Source: Betaproteobacteria bacterium (GTDB taxonomy: Bacteria; Pseudomonadota; Gammaproteobacteria; Burkholderiales; UBA3065). Taken from it: a stretch of 64,000 nt of DNA. A program made the translations under genes and the position numbers. The first letter of the stretch is position 1, and every line of letters begins with the position of its first letter. The notes beneath the pieces are model-generated. The model worked only from the letters and a program-made list of their open reading frames with translations, was not told the DNA's origin and ran no database searches. Positions 33,799-44,247 of the stretch are shown in pieces. The DNA lies in the NCBI GenBank assembly GCA_027490755.1, contig JAIXXL010000009.1, positions 124,001 to 188,000 on the forward strand, read 5' to 3'.

Positions 33799-36261
33799 CT
33801 AACGCAATGCGGCCATCGGTGGACGGCCGAGTACGCTGCGCAGCAGCCACGCCGCCCCCGCCAGCGACAGGCCGATGCCCAGCAGCAGCGCCCACGGCAG
33901 CGGGTCGGCCGAGAGGCCCGCCGGCAAGTCGAGCACCCTGGCCGCGACCAGCCAGCCGGCACCGATGGCGCCCGCCGCCGCGACCAGCCCGGCGATGGCG
34001 CCGACCAGCGCGAACTCGCACAGCAGCGCGCCACGCAACTGCGCCCGGGTGGCGCCGAGCGCGCGCAGGATGGCCGCCTCGCGCTGGCGCTCCTGCTGCG
34101 ACAGCAGCAAGGACGCCGCCACCACCAGCACGCCAGCGAGCAGCGTGAGCGAGACCAGCAGGCTGACCGCAGACGCCAGCCGCTCGATCAGCGTGCGGAT
34201 GCGGTCGAGCAGCTCACCGACGTTGACCACGGTGGCGTTGGGCAGCGCGCGCACCAGCGCCGTCTCCAGTTGCGGCTGGTCGGGCGGGATGAAGAAGCTC
34301 GACACCCAGGTGGCGGGCTCGTCGGCCAGCACGCCGGGGGTGGCGACGACAAAGAAGTTCACGCCGAACGAGTCCCAGCGCACGCTGCGGATCGACTGCA
34401 CGGTGACGTCAGCCTCGCGGCCACCCAGCCCCCAGCGCAGACGGTCGCCGACGCGGATGCCGAGCTTGCTGGCGATGCCCTGCTCCACCGAGACCAGCGG
34501 CTGCTGCAGCTCATCGCTGCGCCACCAGCGGCCGCTGACGATCTGGTTGTCGCGCTGGTCAAGGTCGCGCTCGAAGCTCAGGTTGAACTCGCGCTCGAGC
34601 AGGCGGCGCGTGTTCTCGTCGGCCCAGGCGTTGGGGTCGACCGGCGTGTCGTTGATGGCGAGCAGGCGGCCGCGCACCATCGGGTAGGCGGCGGGCGCGG
34701 CGCGGCCGTGGTCGCGGAACACGCGCTGCAGCTGCGGCACCTGCTCGGGCGTGAGGTTGATGACGAAGCGGTTGGGCGCGTTGGCCGGGATGGTGGCCTG
34801 CCACGCGCCGAGCAGGTCGTCGCGGACCACAGTAAGCAGCAGCAGCGCCATGATGCCGGTGGCCAGCACCATGACCTGCAGCAGGGTCTCGCGCCAGCGG
34901 CGGGTGATCGCGGCCAGGCCCAGGCGCCAGCCGCTGCCGGCGCGCGAGGGGGTCGCGGCGCGCGCCAGTCGCGCCAGCGGCAGCAGCGCCGCGCCGGCGG
35001 CGCCGGCCACCAGCAGCGTCACCGCAAAACCAGCCAGCGCCATCAGGCCGAGGCGCCACTCGCCAGCCTGCCAGACCAGCAGCCCGCCGGTGGCCAGCAG
35101 CGTGAGCGAGGCGGTGGCCCAGCCGCTGAGGCCGAGCGCCGGCAGGTCGTCGCGCAGGACCCGCAGCGGCGAGACGCCACGCAGGCGCAGCAGGGGTGGC
35201 GCGGCGGTGGCGAACAACAGCACCAGCCCGCAAGCGAAGGCGACCAGCGCCGGCCCGGCCGCAGGCGGCGGCAGGCTCTCGCCGACAAAGCTGGCGAGGC
35301 GGCCGGCGAGCAGCTGCTGCAGGCCAAAGCCCAGCAGCGCGCCGGCGAGGCTGGCGAGCACGCCGACCATCAGCAGTTGCGCAGCATGCAGCGCGAGTAC
35401 GCGGCCGGAGGACAGGCCCCAGCTGCGCATCAGCGCGGTCTCCTCGACACGGCGACGCACGTACTGGCGGCCGGCCAGCACCAGCGCCACCGCCGCCAGC
35501 ACCACGCTGGCCATGGCGGTGAGGGCGAGGAACTGGCGCGCGCGCTGCAGCGTGTTGCGGATCTCCGGGCGCGCGTCCTGCAGGCCCTGGATGCGCTGGC
35601 CACGCTGCAGCTGCGGCTCCAGCGCGGTGCGAATGCTCTGCACGGCGGCCGGCGCCCCGGCCAGCAGCAGCCGGTAGCCGACCCGGCTGCCCGGCGCGAT
35701 AAGGCCGGTGGCAGGCAGGTCGGCACGGTTCATGACCAGGCGCGGCGCGACGCTGAACACCTCGAACGCGGAGTCACCGCGTGCAGCGAGCACGCGCGCC
35801 ACGCGCAGCTGGCTGTAGCCCAGGCCCAACGCGTCGCCCACCTGCAGCTCGAGCCGGCGCGCCAGGCTGGCGTCGATCCAGACCTCGCCGCGGCCGGGGA
35901 AGTCGCCGCCGGCCTGCTCGCCACGCAGCGGGAACGGGCCGTCGACCGCGCGCACGTCGGCCAGCTGGCTCTGCTCACCGACCGTGGCCATGCTCGGGAA
36001 GGCGCTGACGCCGGTCACCTGCAGGCCAGCCGCGCGAGCCTGCGGCGCCCAAGCGTCTGGCAGGGGGCGGTCGCCGCTCACCACCAGGTCGGCACCGAGC
36101 AGCTGCCCGGCGTTCTGCCGCAGGTTGTCGTCGACGCGCTGCGCGACCACGCCGATGGCGGTCATGGCGGCGACGGCCAGGAACAGCGCAAGCGCGATCA
36201 GCAGCAGCTCGCCGCTGCGCCATTGCCGGCGCAGGCCGCGCCAGGCGAGGGCGACGATCAT
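33799..36261 (-). CDS. ABC transporter permease, YbbP-like (FtsX family)
   Basis: An 820-residue inner-membrane protein with an N-terminal helix, a large periplasmic MacB-like domain, then two clusters of membrane helices (about 250-430 and 690-810). This ten-helix layout is typical of YbbP-type FtsX permeases. The start overlaps the ybbA stop by 4 bp. With the ATPase and the divergent tesA it reproduces the conserved tesA/ybbA/ybbP locus. The transported or extracted substrate is not established, perhaps a lipid or lipoprotein. Confidence 0.88.
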   Translation of the reverse strand: MIVALAWRGLRRQWRSGELLLIALALFLAVAAMTAIGVVAQRVDDNLRQNAGQLLGADLVVSGDRPLPDAWAPQARAAGLQVTGVSAFPSMATVGEQSQLADVRAVDGPFPLRGEQAGGDFPGRGEVWIDASLARRLELQVGDALGLGYSQLRVARVLAARGDSAFEVFSVAPRLVMNRADLPATGLIAPGSRVGYRLLLAGAPAAVQSIRTALEPQLQRGQRIQGLQDARPEIRNTLQRARQFLALTAMASVVLAAVALVLAGRQYVRRRVEETALMRSWGLSSGRVLALHAAQLLMVGVLASLAGALLGFGLQQLLAGRLASFVGESLPPPAAGPALVAFACGLVLLFATAAPPLLRLRGVSPLRVLRDDLPALGLSGWATASLTLLATGGLLVWQAGEWRLGLMALAGFAVTLLVAGAAGAALLPLARLARAATPSRAGSGWRLGLAAITRRWRETLLQVMVLATGIMALLLLTVVRDDLLGAWQATIPANAPNRFVINLTPEQVPQLQRVFRDHGRAAPAAYPMVRGRLLAINDTPVDPNAWADENTRRLLEREFNLSFERDLDQRDNQIVSGRWWRSDELQQPLVSVEQGIASKLGIRVGDRLRWGLGGREADVTVQSIRSVRWDSFGVNFFVVATPGVLADEPATWVSSFFIPPDQPQLETALVRALPNATVVNVGELLDRIRTLIERLASAVSLLVSLTLLAGVLVVAASLLLSQQERQREAAILRALGATRAQLRGALLCEFALVGAIAGLVAAAGAIGAGWLVAARVLDLPAGLSADPLPWALLLGIGLSLAGAAWLLRSVLGRPPMAALR

Positions 36262-36938
36262 TGTGGTGAGCCGGCAGGCGCGACCAGAGTGCCTTCGGCG
36301 AGCTCGATCTGGCGGCCGCAGCGCGCGGCCAGAATCGCGTCGTGCGTCACCAGCACCAGCGTGGTGCCGGCCTGTCGGTTGAGCTCGAACAGCAGGTCGA
36401 TGACCTGCGCGCCGGTGCGCGCGTCGAGGTTGCCGGTGGGCTCGTCGGCAAACAGGACACGCGGGTCACCGGCGAAGGCGCGCGCCAACGCGACGCGCTG
36501 CTGCTCGCCGCCGGACAGCTGAGCCGGGTAGTGGCGCCGCCGCGCCTCCAGCCCGACCAGACCGAGCCAGTGCGTGGCGCGGTCCATGGCATCGCCGCGG
36601 CCCGCCAGCTCGAGCGGCAGCGCGACGTTCTCAAGCGCGGTAAGACCCGGCAGCAGCTGGAAGTTCTGGAACACGAACCCCACCGCCCTTGCCCGCAGCG
36701 CGGCCCTGCCCTCCTCGTCCAGTTCGAAGATGGAGTGGCCGTCGAGCCAGACCTGGCCGGTGCTCGGCACGTCGAGACCGGCGAGCAGGCCGAGCAGGGT
36801 CGACTTGCCGCTGCCCGAGGGGCCGATGATGGCCACCGATTCGCCGGCATTGATTGCCAGGTTGATGTCGTCAAGAATGACCAGCGGCTGCTCGCCCATG
36901 GGAACCTGGCGGCCGAGCCCGACTGTGCGGAGGATCAT
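36258..36938 (-). CDS. ABC transporter ATP-binding protein, YbbA-like
   Basis: A 226-residue LolD/MacB-type ATPase with Walker A GPSGSGKST, Q-loop FVFQNFQLLPGLTALENV, signature LSGGEQQRVALARA and Walker B VLFADEPTGNLD. It partners the downstream permease. Its ATG (36938-36936) shares two bases with the divergent tesA ATG (36937-36939), so there is no intergenic space at all. Confidence 0.93.
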   Translation of the reverse strand: MILRTVGLGRQVPMGEQPLVILDDINLAINAGESVAIIGPSGSGKSTLLGLLAGLDVPSTGQVWLDGHSIFELDEEGRAALRARAVGFVFQNFQLLPGLTALENVALPLELAGRGDAMDRATHWLGLVGLEARRRHYPAQLSGGEQQRVALARAFAGDPRVLFADEPTGNLDARTGAQVIDLLFELNRQAGTTLVLVTHDAILAARCGRQIELAEGTLVAPAGSPQ

Positions 36939-37617
36939 GAAGCGTCTGTCGCCTGATTGGCTGTTGTGGATGTGCTGCGTGTGGGTTGGACTGCTGGCAA
37001 GCGGAAGCGTTGCGGTGGCCGGCAAGGATACCGGCAGCGCAATGAACAATTCGCCCGTGGTCAATTCACCCGTGGTCCTGGTGATGGGCGACAGCCTGTC
37101 GGCGGCCTTTGGCATCCCGCTGCAACAGGGCTGGGTGAACCTGCTGTCGCAGCGCCTGCAGAAGGAAGGCTCGCGCACGCGGGTGGTCAACGCCAGCATC
37201 AGCGGCGAGACCACACAGGGCGGCGTGACGCGCCTCCCGGCTGAACTGGCGCGGTCCAGGCCCTCTGTCGTGATCATCGAGCTCGGCGCGAACGATGGCC
37301 TGCGCGGTCAGTCGCTCGACGCCATGCGCGACAACCTGCGGCGCATGATCCGCATGAGCAAGGACGCCGGCGCCAAGGTCCTGGTGCTGGGCATGCGCAT
37401 ACCGCCCAACTACGGCCCGCAGTACGGCGAGAGCTTCCACCACGCCTTCGATCAGGTGGCCGGCGAGGCCCGGGTGCCGGTGGTGCGCTTCTTTCTGGAG
37501 AAGGTCGCGCTGCGGCCGGAGCTGATCCAGGCCGACGGCCTGCACCCCACGGCGGAGGCGCAGCCGCTGCTGGAGGAGACGGTGTGGCCGGCGTTGAGGC
37601 CGCTGTTGCCAAGGTGA
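36937..37617 (+). CDS. tesA: Periplasmic arylesterase / lysophospholipase (TesA)
   Basis: A 226-residue SGNH hydrolase: signal peptide (about 1-29), block [10 protein letters not shown] (S53), block III GAND, block [10 protein letters not shown] (Asp and His). It acts on esters, thioesters or lysophospholipids in the periplasm. Start choice: the ATG at 36937 gives the signal peptide. It is divergent from ybbA with overlapping start codons. Confidence 0.93.
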   Translation: MKRLSPDWLLWMCCVWVGLLASGSVAVAGKDTGSAMNNSPVVNSPVVLVMGDSLSAAFGIPLQQGWVNLLSQRLQKEGSRTRVVNASISGETTQGGVTRLPAELARSRPSVVIIELGANDGLRGQSLDAMRDNLRRMIRMSKDAGAKVLVLGMRIPPNYGPQYGESFHHAFDQVAGEARVPVVRFFLEKVALRPELIQADGLHPTAEAQPLLEETVWPALRPLLPR

Positions 37618-37669
37618 CGGGCTAGAATCGCGGCCCGCCCTCCCGCGACGCACCCGGCACCCCCAGACC

Positions 37670-39055
37670 ATGACCAAGACCCGCTTCGCCCCCTCGCCCA
37701 CCGGCTACCTGCACATCGGCGGCGCCCGCACCGCGCTGTTCTCGTGGGCCTACGCCCGGCAGCAGGGCGGCCAGTTCGTCCTGCGCATCGAGGACACCGA
37801 CCGCGAGCGCAGCACGCAGGCCTCGGTCGACGCCATCCTTGACGGCATGAACTGGCTCGGTCTGGACTGGGACGAGGGCCCGGTGTTCCAGATGGACCGC
37901 CTGGCGCGCTACAAGGAGGTCGCCGATGACCTGATCGCCCGTGGCCTGGCCTACCCCTGCTACGCCAGCAAGGACGAGCTGGACGCCATGCGCGAGGCGC
38001 AGCGTGCGGCTGGCCAGAAGCCCCGCTATGACGGCCGCTGGCGCCCGGAGAACGCGGCAGGCAAAACGCCGCCCGCCGGCGTCGAGCCGGTGATCCGCTT
38101 CCGCAACCCGGACCACGGCGATGTGTCGTGGAACGACCTGGTCAAGGGCGTGATCACGGTCTCAAACGAAGAACTGGACGATCTGGTGATCCTGCGCGCC
38201 GACGGCGTGCCCACCTACAACTTCGGCGTCGTCATTGACGACTGGGACATGGGCATCACGCAGGTGATCCGTGGCGACGACCACGTCAACAACACGCCGC
38301 GGCAGATCAACCTGCTGCGCGCCATGAACGCACCGGTGCCCGATTACGCCCACGTGCCGATGATCCTCGGCCACGACGGCGAGCGACTGTCCAAGCGCCA
38401 CGGCGCGGTCAGCGTGCTGCAGTACGACGAGGACGGCTACCTGCCGGAGGCGCTGCTGAATTACCTGGCGCGGCTGGGCTGGAGCCACGGCGACGACGAG
38501 GTGTTCGACCTGAAGCAGATGGTCGAGTGGTTCGACCTGGGCCACATCAGCCGCTCGCCGGCGCGATTCGACCCCGAGAAGTTGAACTGGCTGAACCAGC
38601 AGTACCTGAAGATCTGCCCGGCGCCGCGGCTGGGCGAGTTGCTGCGCCCGCGGCTGGAGAAGGCCGGCCTGAACGTGGACGCCGGCCCCGACGTGGCCCA
38701 GGTGGCCGACCTGCTGCGCGAACGTGGCGTGACGCTGAACGAGATCGCCGACGCGGCACACTACTTCTACGCCACCCCCACCCCACCGGCGGACCTGCTG
38801 GCGCAGCACGTCAACGACGAGTCGCGTCCAGCTCTGGTGGCTCTGAAGAATGCGTTGCAAACCGCTGACTGGAATGCAGAAACCATCGGCCCGCTGATTA
38901 AGGACACGGCCACCGCGCACGGGCTGAAGATGCCCAAGGTGGCGATGCCGCTGCGGGTGCTGGTGTGCGGTACCACCAGCACGCCGTCGATCGACGCGGT
39001 GCTGGCGGTACTGGGCCGCGAGCGGGTGCTGGAAAGGTTGGCGGCGCTGGGCTAG
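37670..39055 (+). CDS. gltX: Glutamyl-tRNA synthetase
   Basis: Charges tRNA-Glu. The 461-residue class I enzyme has the HIGH-type motif in [15 protein letters not shown], the KMSKS-type motif in [12 protein letters not shown], and a C-terminal anticodon-binding helical domain. The C-terminal stop overlaps the convergent sthA stop by 4 bp. Confidence 0.96.
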   Translation: MTKTRFAPSPTGYLHIGGARTALFSWAYARQQGGQFVLRIEDTDRERSTQASVDAILDGMNWLGLDWDEGPVFQMDRLARYKEVADDLIARGLAYPCYASKDELDAMREAQRAAGQKPRYDGRWRPENAAGKTPPAGVEPVIRFRNPDHGDVSWNDLVKGVITVSNEELDDLVILRADGVPTYNFGVVIDDWDMGITQVIRGDDHVNNTPRQINLLRAMNAPVPDYAHVPMILGHDGERLSKRHGAVSVLQYDEDGYLPEALLNYLARLGWSHGDDEVFDLKQMVEWFDLGHISRSPARFDPEKLNWLNQQYLKICPAPRLGELLRPRLEKAGLNVDAGPDVAQVADLLRERGVTLNEIADAAHYFYATPTPPADLLAQHVNDESRPALVALKNALQTADWNAETIGPLIKDTATAHGLKMPKVAMPLRVLVCGTTSTPSIDAVLAVLGRERVLERLAALG

Positions 39056-40497
39056 TAAGACATCCGGTTCAGCCCATCCAGCGCCGCGGTCTTGTAGCAC
39101 TCGCCCAGGGTCGGGAAGTTGAAGACGGCATCCACAAAGTAATCGATGCTGCCACCCAGGGCCATCACCGCCTGGCCGATGTGGATCAGCTCGCTGGCCT
39201 GCTCGCCGATGATGTGCACGCCCAGCAGCTTCTTGTCCTCGGGGTTGAAGATCAGCTTGAGCAGCCCGGTGCGGTCGCCCAAGATCTGCCCACGCGCGAT
39301 CTCGCGGTAATACGCCTTGCCGATCTCGTAGGGCGTGCCGGCCTGGGTCAGCTCGTCCTCGTTCTTGCCGATGGTGGAGATCTCGGGGACGGTGTAGATG
39401 CCGTAGGGGAACAGGCGGATGCTGGCATCGGCGTCCTCCTTCAGCAGCCCGAAGGCGTGCCGCGCGGCCGCCCGGCCTTGCTCATACGAGGTCGAGGCCA
39501 GTGACGGGAAGCCGATCACATCGCCGACCGCGTAGATGTGCTCCACGTTGCTCTGGAAGTTGTGGTTGACCGGGACACGACAGCGGTCGTCCACCTCCAC
39601 ACCGGCGTTCTGCAGGTCGAGCCGCGCGGTGGCCCCCACCCGGCCGATGGAGTAGAGCGCAGCCTCGGCGTGCAGCACCTTGCCGCTCTTCAGGCGCACC
39701 TCGACCGGCTTGCTGGCATCCCGCAGCATCTCGATGTCGGCCACCTCCTCGCCCAGCCGCATGAGCACGTTGTGCTGCTGCGCGATGTAGGTCAGCGCGG
39801 TGGAGATCTCGTGGTCGAGGAAGGGCAGCAGCACGTTGCGCTTGTCGACGATGGTGACGCGCACGCCCAGCGCGGCGAACATGGTCGCGTACTCGATGCC
39901 GATCACGCCGGCGCCGACGACGATGATCGAGCGCGGCAGGAAGCGCAGCCCGAGGATGTCGTCGCTGGTGAAGATGCGCTGGCCGTCGAAGGGGATGTGG
40001 TTGTCCCGCGCGGCCTCGGTGCCGCAGGCGATCACGACGCGAGCCGCGCTGATCTGTCGGGTGCCGGAGCCACCGGCACTGGCCAGCTCGATGGTGTGCG
40101 GGTCGACGAAGCACGCCGAGCCCTCGAGCAACTCGACGCGGTTGCGCGTCATCTGGCTGCGGATCACATCGACCTCGGTCCCCACCACGTGGGTGACACG
40201 CTGCAGCAGGTCGTCGATGGAGATCTCGGATTTGACGCGGTAGGAGGCGCCGTAGATGCCGCGCTCACGGAACCCCGAAAGGTGCATCACCGCCTCGCGG
40301 AAGGTCTTCGACGGGATGGTGCCGGTGTGCACGCAGACGCCGCCGATGGCACGCGCGCGCTCGATGACCGCCACCCGCTTGCCGAGCTTGGCCGCCTGGA
40401 TCGCAGCACGCTGCCCGGAGGGCCCGGAGCCGATGACGATGAGGTCGTAGTCGAAGCTGTGCCCGGCGAACGCGTCGCCCTTCCCCTGCCTTGCCAT
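39052..40497 (-). CDS. sthA: Soluble pyridine nucleotide transhydrogenase
   Basis: FAD enzyme moving hydride between NADPH and NAD. The 481-residue protein has the N-terminal FAD motif [11 protein letters not shown] and a second nucleotide motif [10 protein letters not shown]. It resembles lipoamide dehydrogenases but the redox-active disulfide is incomplete: [13 protein letters not shown] has a single Cys, which is the SthA hallmark. A palindrome lies upstream. Confidence 0.93.
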   Translation of the reverse strand: MARQGKGDAFAGHSFDYDLIVIGSGPSGQRAAIQAAKLGKRVAVIERARAIGGVCVHTGTIPSKTFREAVMHLSGFRERGIYGASYRVKSEISIDDLLQRVTHVVGTEVDVIRSQMTRNRVELLEGSACFVDPHTIELASAGGSGTRQISAARVVIACGTEAARDNHIPFDGQRIFTSDDILGLRFLPRSIIVVGAGVIGIEYATMFAALGVRVTIVDKRNVLLPFLDHEISTALTYIAQQHNVLMRLGEEVADIEMLRDASKPVEVRLKSGKVLHAEAALYSIGRVGATARLDLQNAGVEVDDRCRVPVNHNFQSNVEHIYAVGDVIGFPSLASTSYEQGRAAARHAFGLLKEDADASIRLFPYGIYTVPEISTIGKNEDELTQAGTPYEIGKAYYREIARGQILGDRTGLLKLIFNPEDKKLLGVHIIGEQASELIHIGQAVMALGGSIDYFVDAVFNFPTLGECYKTAALDGLNRMSY

Positions 40498-40577
40498 GTC
40501 TTCCCCCTGCGCCGGAATCGTCGAATTGCGGCTGATGCAACCGGCATGCCTTAAGCCGCTTGACCTATTCTAGCGCC

Positions 40578-40593
40578 GAATCTGGACAGATTC
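40578..40593. promoter_or_regulatory. Palindrome between acyltransferase gene and sthA
   Basis: GAATCTG-GA-CAGATTC, a perfect 7-bp inverted repeat, 81 bp upstream of the sthA start and 14 bp past the acyltransferase stop. It may be an operator for sthA; no T-run follows, so a terminator is less likely. Confidence 0.4.
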
Positions 40594-40606
40594 TTTACAG
40601 GCAGCC

Positions 40607-41749
40607 TCAGCCCTGGCGACGCAGGGTCAGCCGCGCCAAGAGACGCAGTCCGCCGAGGATGCGGCGGGGGCTCGGGAACGGGGGCAGGTTCATGCGCAAC
40701 AGGCGCATGCACGGCAGCTCAACGGCAACGTGGAACACGGCGGCGGCGGCGATGCTGACGCCGAGGCCCGCCGCCAGCGGCAGCAGCGGCGGCATCGCGG
40801 TTATGGCGGGAACCTCGTCCAGCAGCGTGTTCAACAACAGGATGACCGGGAAGTGCACAAGGAAGAGTGCGTAGCTGCGCTCGCCCAGCCAACGCAGCGC
40901 CCCCTCACCCAGCCCCCACAACGTTGGGCGCAGCCCGACGCGCGACAAGGCCAGCGCCGTGACCAGAGCGACTGCCATTCGACCACGCCAATCGAGCGCG
41001 AGCACTGCGGCGGCGCCTGTGACCGCCAGCACCCGGAGCAGTCGTTGGCTCTGCAGACGGGCGCCGTCTGCCGACCAGGCAAGGATGCCGAGACCATAGG
41101 CGCCAAAGAAGTACGGCGCCCAGTTGTCCAGCGCAGGATCGCCGTGCCACCACAACCATGACGAGAGCGCCAGAAGTGCGATGGCGCCCGCGGGCAGCCC
41201 GCGCCCGGGCAGGCCGGACCTAAGCTTCAGCAGCAGCACCACGACGGCGAACAGCTGCAACTCAACCGCCACGTACCAGACGCCGGTCGACAGCGACTCG
41301 AATCCGAGAACGCCCTGCAGCAAGCCCAGATGGGCGAGGACCTGCGCCGTGCTCGGCGCCGCGGGGATGTAGTCCTCGGTGCTCCAGTGGCGCGCCAAGG
41401 CGGCGCAGAAGACGGCCAGCAGCAGAGCGATGGAGAGCGGCAACGCAAGGCGCAGATAGCGCCGCACGATCAGCCGGATGGCCGGCACCGTTGGCCGCGC
41501 AGACAGGTCGATGAACGCGCGCGCAGCCATGAAGCCTGCCACCACCAGGAACACATAGACGGCGAAGCGGCCGTAGTCGACCAGCCACTGGCTGACCTGC
41601 GGCAGGCGCTGCGCCAGACCGCGCGCCAGCGGGCCGTACAACGAGAAGTGGTGCAGGACGATGAGCAGCGCAGCCGAGGCGCGCAACGCGTCGATGACTG
41701 GCAGGCGCTCCGCGCACGCCGACGGCGCCGTCTGTGACGGCTGAAACAT
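40607..41749 (-). CDS. Acyltransferase 3 family membrane protein
   Basis: A 380-residue protein with about ten membrane helices and the family start RLPVIDALRASAALLIVLHHFSLYG, which carries the conserved Arg and His. Members O-acetylate exopolysaccharide, LPS or peptidoglycan sugars. WYVAVELQLF and ERSYALFLVHFPVI are the other typical stretches. The target is unknown; no polysaccharide cluster is adjacent. The start at 41749 is chosen because upstream codons lack family character. Confidence 0.88.
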   Translation of the reverse strand: MFQPSQTAPSACAERLPVIDALRASAALLIVLHHFSLYGPLARGLAQRLPQVSQWLVDYGRFAVYVFLVVAGFMAARAFIDLSARPTVPAIRLIVRRYLRLALPLSIALLLAVFCAALARHWSTEDYIPAAPSTAQVLAHLGLLQGVLGFESLSTGVWYVAVELQLFAVVVLLLKLRSGLPGRGLPAGAIALLALSSWLWWHGDPALDNWAPYFFGAYGLGILAWSADGARLQSQRLLRVLAVTGAAAVLALDWRGRMAVALVTALALSRVGLRPTLWGLGEGALRWLGERSYALFLVHFPVILLLNTLLDEVPAITAMPPLLPLAAGLGVSIAAAAVFHVAVELPCMRLLRMNLPPFPSPRRILGGLRLLARLTLRRQG

Positions 41750-41931
41750 GAGCACTCCCGCGGAAACCCGCGAACAACGCTCCTCCTGAAACCTTGACGC
41801 CGGGCCGATCGAGCGGCCTCTAATGTCTGTCGAAATTACACTGTGGCCAACGCCCCGATGCATCCCGTGACCATGGTTTAGACCAATGAGGACATTCGGG
41901 CAAGCAATCAACAACACACCGGACCCTGCAT

Positions 41932-42972
41932 ATGAGAGCCATCGGCTTCAAAAAGTGCCTGCCGATCGAGCACCCGGAGGCGCTGCTCGATATCGAACAC
42001 CCCGCCCCTGAACCCGGCGAGCGGGATCTGTTGGTCGAAGTGCGCGCGGTTTCGGTGAACCCGGTCGACACCAAGGTGCGTCGCAATCTGCCGCCGGCGC
42101 CCGGTCAGGTGTGCATCCCCGGCTGGGACGCGGCCGGTGTGGTGCGCGCCGTCGGGCCCGGCGTGAGCCGATTCCGCGCCGGCGACCGCGTCATGTACGC
42201 CGGCGCGCTGGACCGCCCCGGCAGCAACGCTGAACTGCAGCTGGTCGATGAGCGCATCACCGGGCCGATGCCAACGAGCCTGGGCTTTGCCGAAGCTGCC
42301 GCCCTGCCCCTGACCATGCTCACGGCGTGGGAGCTGCTGTTCGACCGGCTGCAGGTGGTGCAGGGCCAGCAGCCTGGCGGCACCCTGCTGGTCACCGGCG
42401 CCGCAGGCGGCGTGGGCTCAGCCCTGCTGCAGCTGGCGCGTGCACTCACCGGGCTCACGCTGGTGGGCACCGCGTCGCGCGCAGAGACCCGCGGCTGGGC
42501 GCTGCAGATGGGCGCGCACCACGTGGTCGATCACGCCGCCGGCGATGCTGGGGATGGAGACACCTCACTCGCGGCGCAGGTCCGCGCCTTGGGTGTCCCA
42601 CAGGTCGAATACGTCGCCAGCCTGACCCACACCGACACCCACTTCGCGCAGCTCGCCGATATCCTGGCGCCGCAGGGGCGGCTGGCGCTGGTCGACGACC
42701 CGGCGCCGCTGGACATCCGCCTGCTCAAGCGCAAGAGCATCTCGCTGCACTGGGAGTTCATGTTCACGCGGCCGCTGTTCGGCACCCCGGACCTGTCGCG
42801 GCAGGGCGAGATCCTGGCTGAGGTGGCGCGTCTGGTGGATACCGGCCGGCTGCGCTCGACGCTGACGGCGCACTTTGGTGCCATCAACGCGTCAAACCTG
42901 CGGGGCGCGCATGCGCTTCTGGAGAGCGGCCGCGGGCGCGGCAAGGTGGTGCTGGAGGGTTTTGGTGGCTGA
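41932..42972 (+). CDS. Zinc-free MDR oxidoreductase (quinone oxidoreductase-like)
   Basis: A 346-residue medium-chain dehydrogenase/reductase: GroES-like N-terminus (VRAVSVNPVDTKVRR, CIPGWDAAGVVRAVG) and NADPH-binding Rossmann fold with TGAAGGVGSALLQLA. Catalytic-zinc cysteines are absent, as in the quinone reductase/ZADH1 branch. It probably reduces quinones or enones with NADPH. It is monocistronic and converges on the MpaB-like gene. Confidence 0.88.
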   Translation: MRAIGFKKCLPIEHPEALLDIEHPAPEPGERDLLVEVRAVSVNPVDTKVRRNLPPAPGQVCIPGWDAAGVVRAVGPGVSRFRAGDRVMYAGALDRPGSNAELQLVDERITGPMPTSLGFAEAAALPLTMLTAWELLFDRLQVVQGQQPGGTLLVTGAAGGVGSALLQLARALTGLTLVGTASRAETRGWALQMGAHHVVDHAAGDAGDGDTSLAAQVRALGVPQVEYVASLTHTDTHFAQLADILAPQGRLALVDDPAPLDIRLLKRKSISLHWEFMFTRPLFGTPDLSRQGEILAEVARLVDTGRLRSTLTAHFGAINASNLRGAHALLESGRGRGKVVLEGFGG

Positions 42973-42989
42973 GGGGTTGTGCGCCCCGA

Positions 42990-43859
42990 TCACGCTGGCC
43001 GATTCGCCACGCGTCGCCGCGCGTGCGCGGCGACGCCGTCGTTGAGCGCCGAGCGGATCGGGATGGCGAGCAGGCTGACACTGGAGACGATGGCCTCGCG
43101 CCGCAAAAACCCCGGCGCCGGCCGGCCCATCAGTTCTCGCGCCCAATCCGGGAGCTCGACCTCGGCCGCGGCATGCAGCAGCCGCATCAGCGGCTTCTTC
43201 TCGCGCTCAACCGGCACATCACGCAGCAGCCCCATCACCGTGCGAGCACGGGCGCCGTAGATCAGCTGCGGCAGCAGATCGGACATGCGCTGCTCCACGC
43301 CGGCGCGGGTTGCTGGCAGTGCGGTGGCGCCAAGGCGCTGGCTCAGACTCGCCATCTCGGCAAAGTACTGGTCCTGGGTCTCCAGCGGCAGGTCGGGTCG
43401 GGCAAAACGCTGATACGACGTGAGGAAGCTCCAGGACTCGGTGAGGTGCACCCACTCCAGCAGCTCGGGCTCGTCGGCACGGTAAGGCCGCCCGGACTCG
43501 TCGAAGCCCTGCACCTCGGCGTGGATGGCCCGTACCCGCCTGATCGCGGCCTCTGCGATGGACTGGCTGCCGTAGGTGGTGGCGGCGATGAAGTAGGCGG
43601 TGCGCGAAAGGCGCCCCGACAGGTCACTGCGAAAGTCGGAGTGGTCCCAAACGCCGGCCAGTGCGCGCGGGTGCAGGGCCTGCAACATCAGTGCCCGCAT
43701 GCCGCCCACCATCATGGAGACGAAGTCGGCGTGGATCTGCCAGATCGCCGAATCCGGGCCGAACAGGCCGGGGTCGCCGGGTGGCTCCAGGAATGCCAGC
43801 GGTGGCCCGCGATGGCCGACGCTGCGCCGGATGAGGCTGCGCAGTGCTGCCTCCAACAC
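42990..43859 (-). CDS. MpaB-family oxygenase (DUF2236)
   Basis: A 289-residue helical protein: the stretches WQIHADFVSMMVGGMRALMLQALHPRALAGVWDHSDF and the later EWVHLTESWSFL match the DUF2236/MpaB family, whose best-known member is a haem b oxygenase that cleaves polyisoprenoid (rubber-like) chains. It is the last gene of a compact three-gene unit headed by a BLUF photoreceptor. The natural substrate here is unknown. Confidence 0.82.
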   Translation of the reverse strand: MLEAALRSLIRRSVGHRGPPLAFLEPPGDPGLFGPDSAIWQIHADFVSMMVGGMRALMLQALHPRALAGVWDHSDFRSDLSGRLSRTAYFIAATTYGSQSIAEAAIRRVRAIHAEVQGFDESGRPYRADEPELLEWVHLTESWSFLTSYQRFARPDLPLETQDQYFAEMASLSQRLGATALPATRAGVEQRMSDLLPQLIYGARARTVMGLLRDVPVEREKKPLMRLLHAAAEVELPDWARELMGRPAPGFLRREAIVSSVSLLAIPIRSALNDGVAAHARRRVANRPA

Positions 43860-43865
43860 GCCGGA

Positions 43866-44243
43866 TCAGCCCCGCAGGGCCTGCCAGATGGCCCAGCCCA
43901 GCGTGACCAGCGCGAAAAGATTGACGGCGACCACGGCGCGGTGCCCGAACGAGAAGGCGGCGTGCCGGCCCTCGTCGCGCGCGCGGTTGAGCGCCGGCGT
44001 GGCCAGCAGCGAGACGCCCATCATCACTGCCACCGATGCCGCGAGCAGGGCCACGTAGCCCTGCACGGCGAGAACCGCCGCCAGCACCGCCAGGACGCCG
44101 TTGACTGCGTAGTAGCGTGGCCAGAAGGCGCGCAACAGTGGGCCGGCAGCGTCTGGGCTGAGCTTGGCAAAGATGAGCGGGGCAAGGAGCGCGCTGGAGA
44201 ACAGCATGATGCCCAGCGCAGCGGCAAGCAGAATGGCGTCCAT
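43866..44243 (-). CDS. Four-helix membrane protein (DUF4149-like)
   Basis: A 125-residue protein with four membrane helices (about 3-25, 45-65, 67-85, 103-122) and the loop LATPALNRARDEGR. The pattern resembles DUF4149/TMEM205-like proteins. It is separated from its neighbours by only 4 and 6 bp, so it belongs to the BLUF operon. Function unknown. Confidence 0.65.
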   Translation of the reverse strand: MDAILLAAALGIMLFSSALLAPLIFAKLSPDAAGPLLRAFWPRYYAVNGVLAVLAAVLAVQGYVALLAASVAVMMGVSLLATPALNRARDEGRHAAFSFGHRAVVAVNLFALVTLGWAIWQALRG

Positions 44244-44247
44244 GGCT

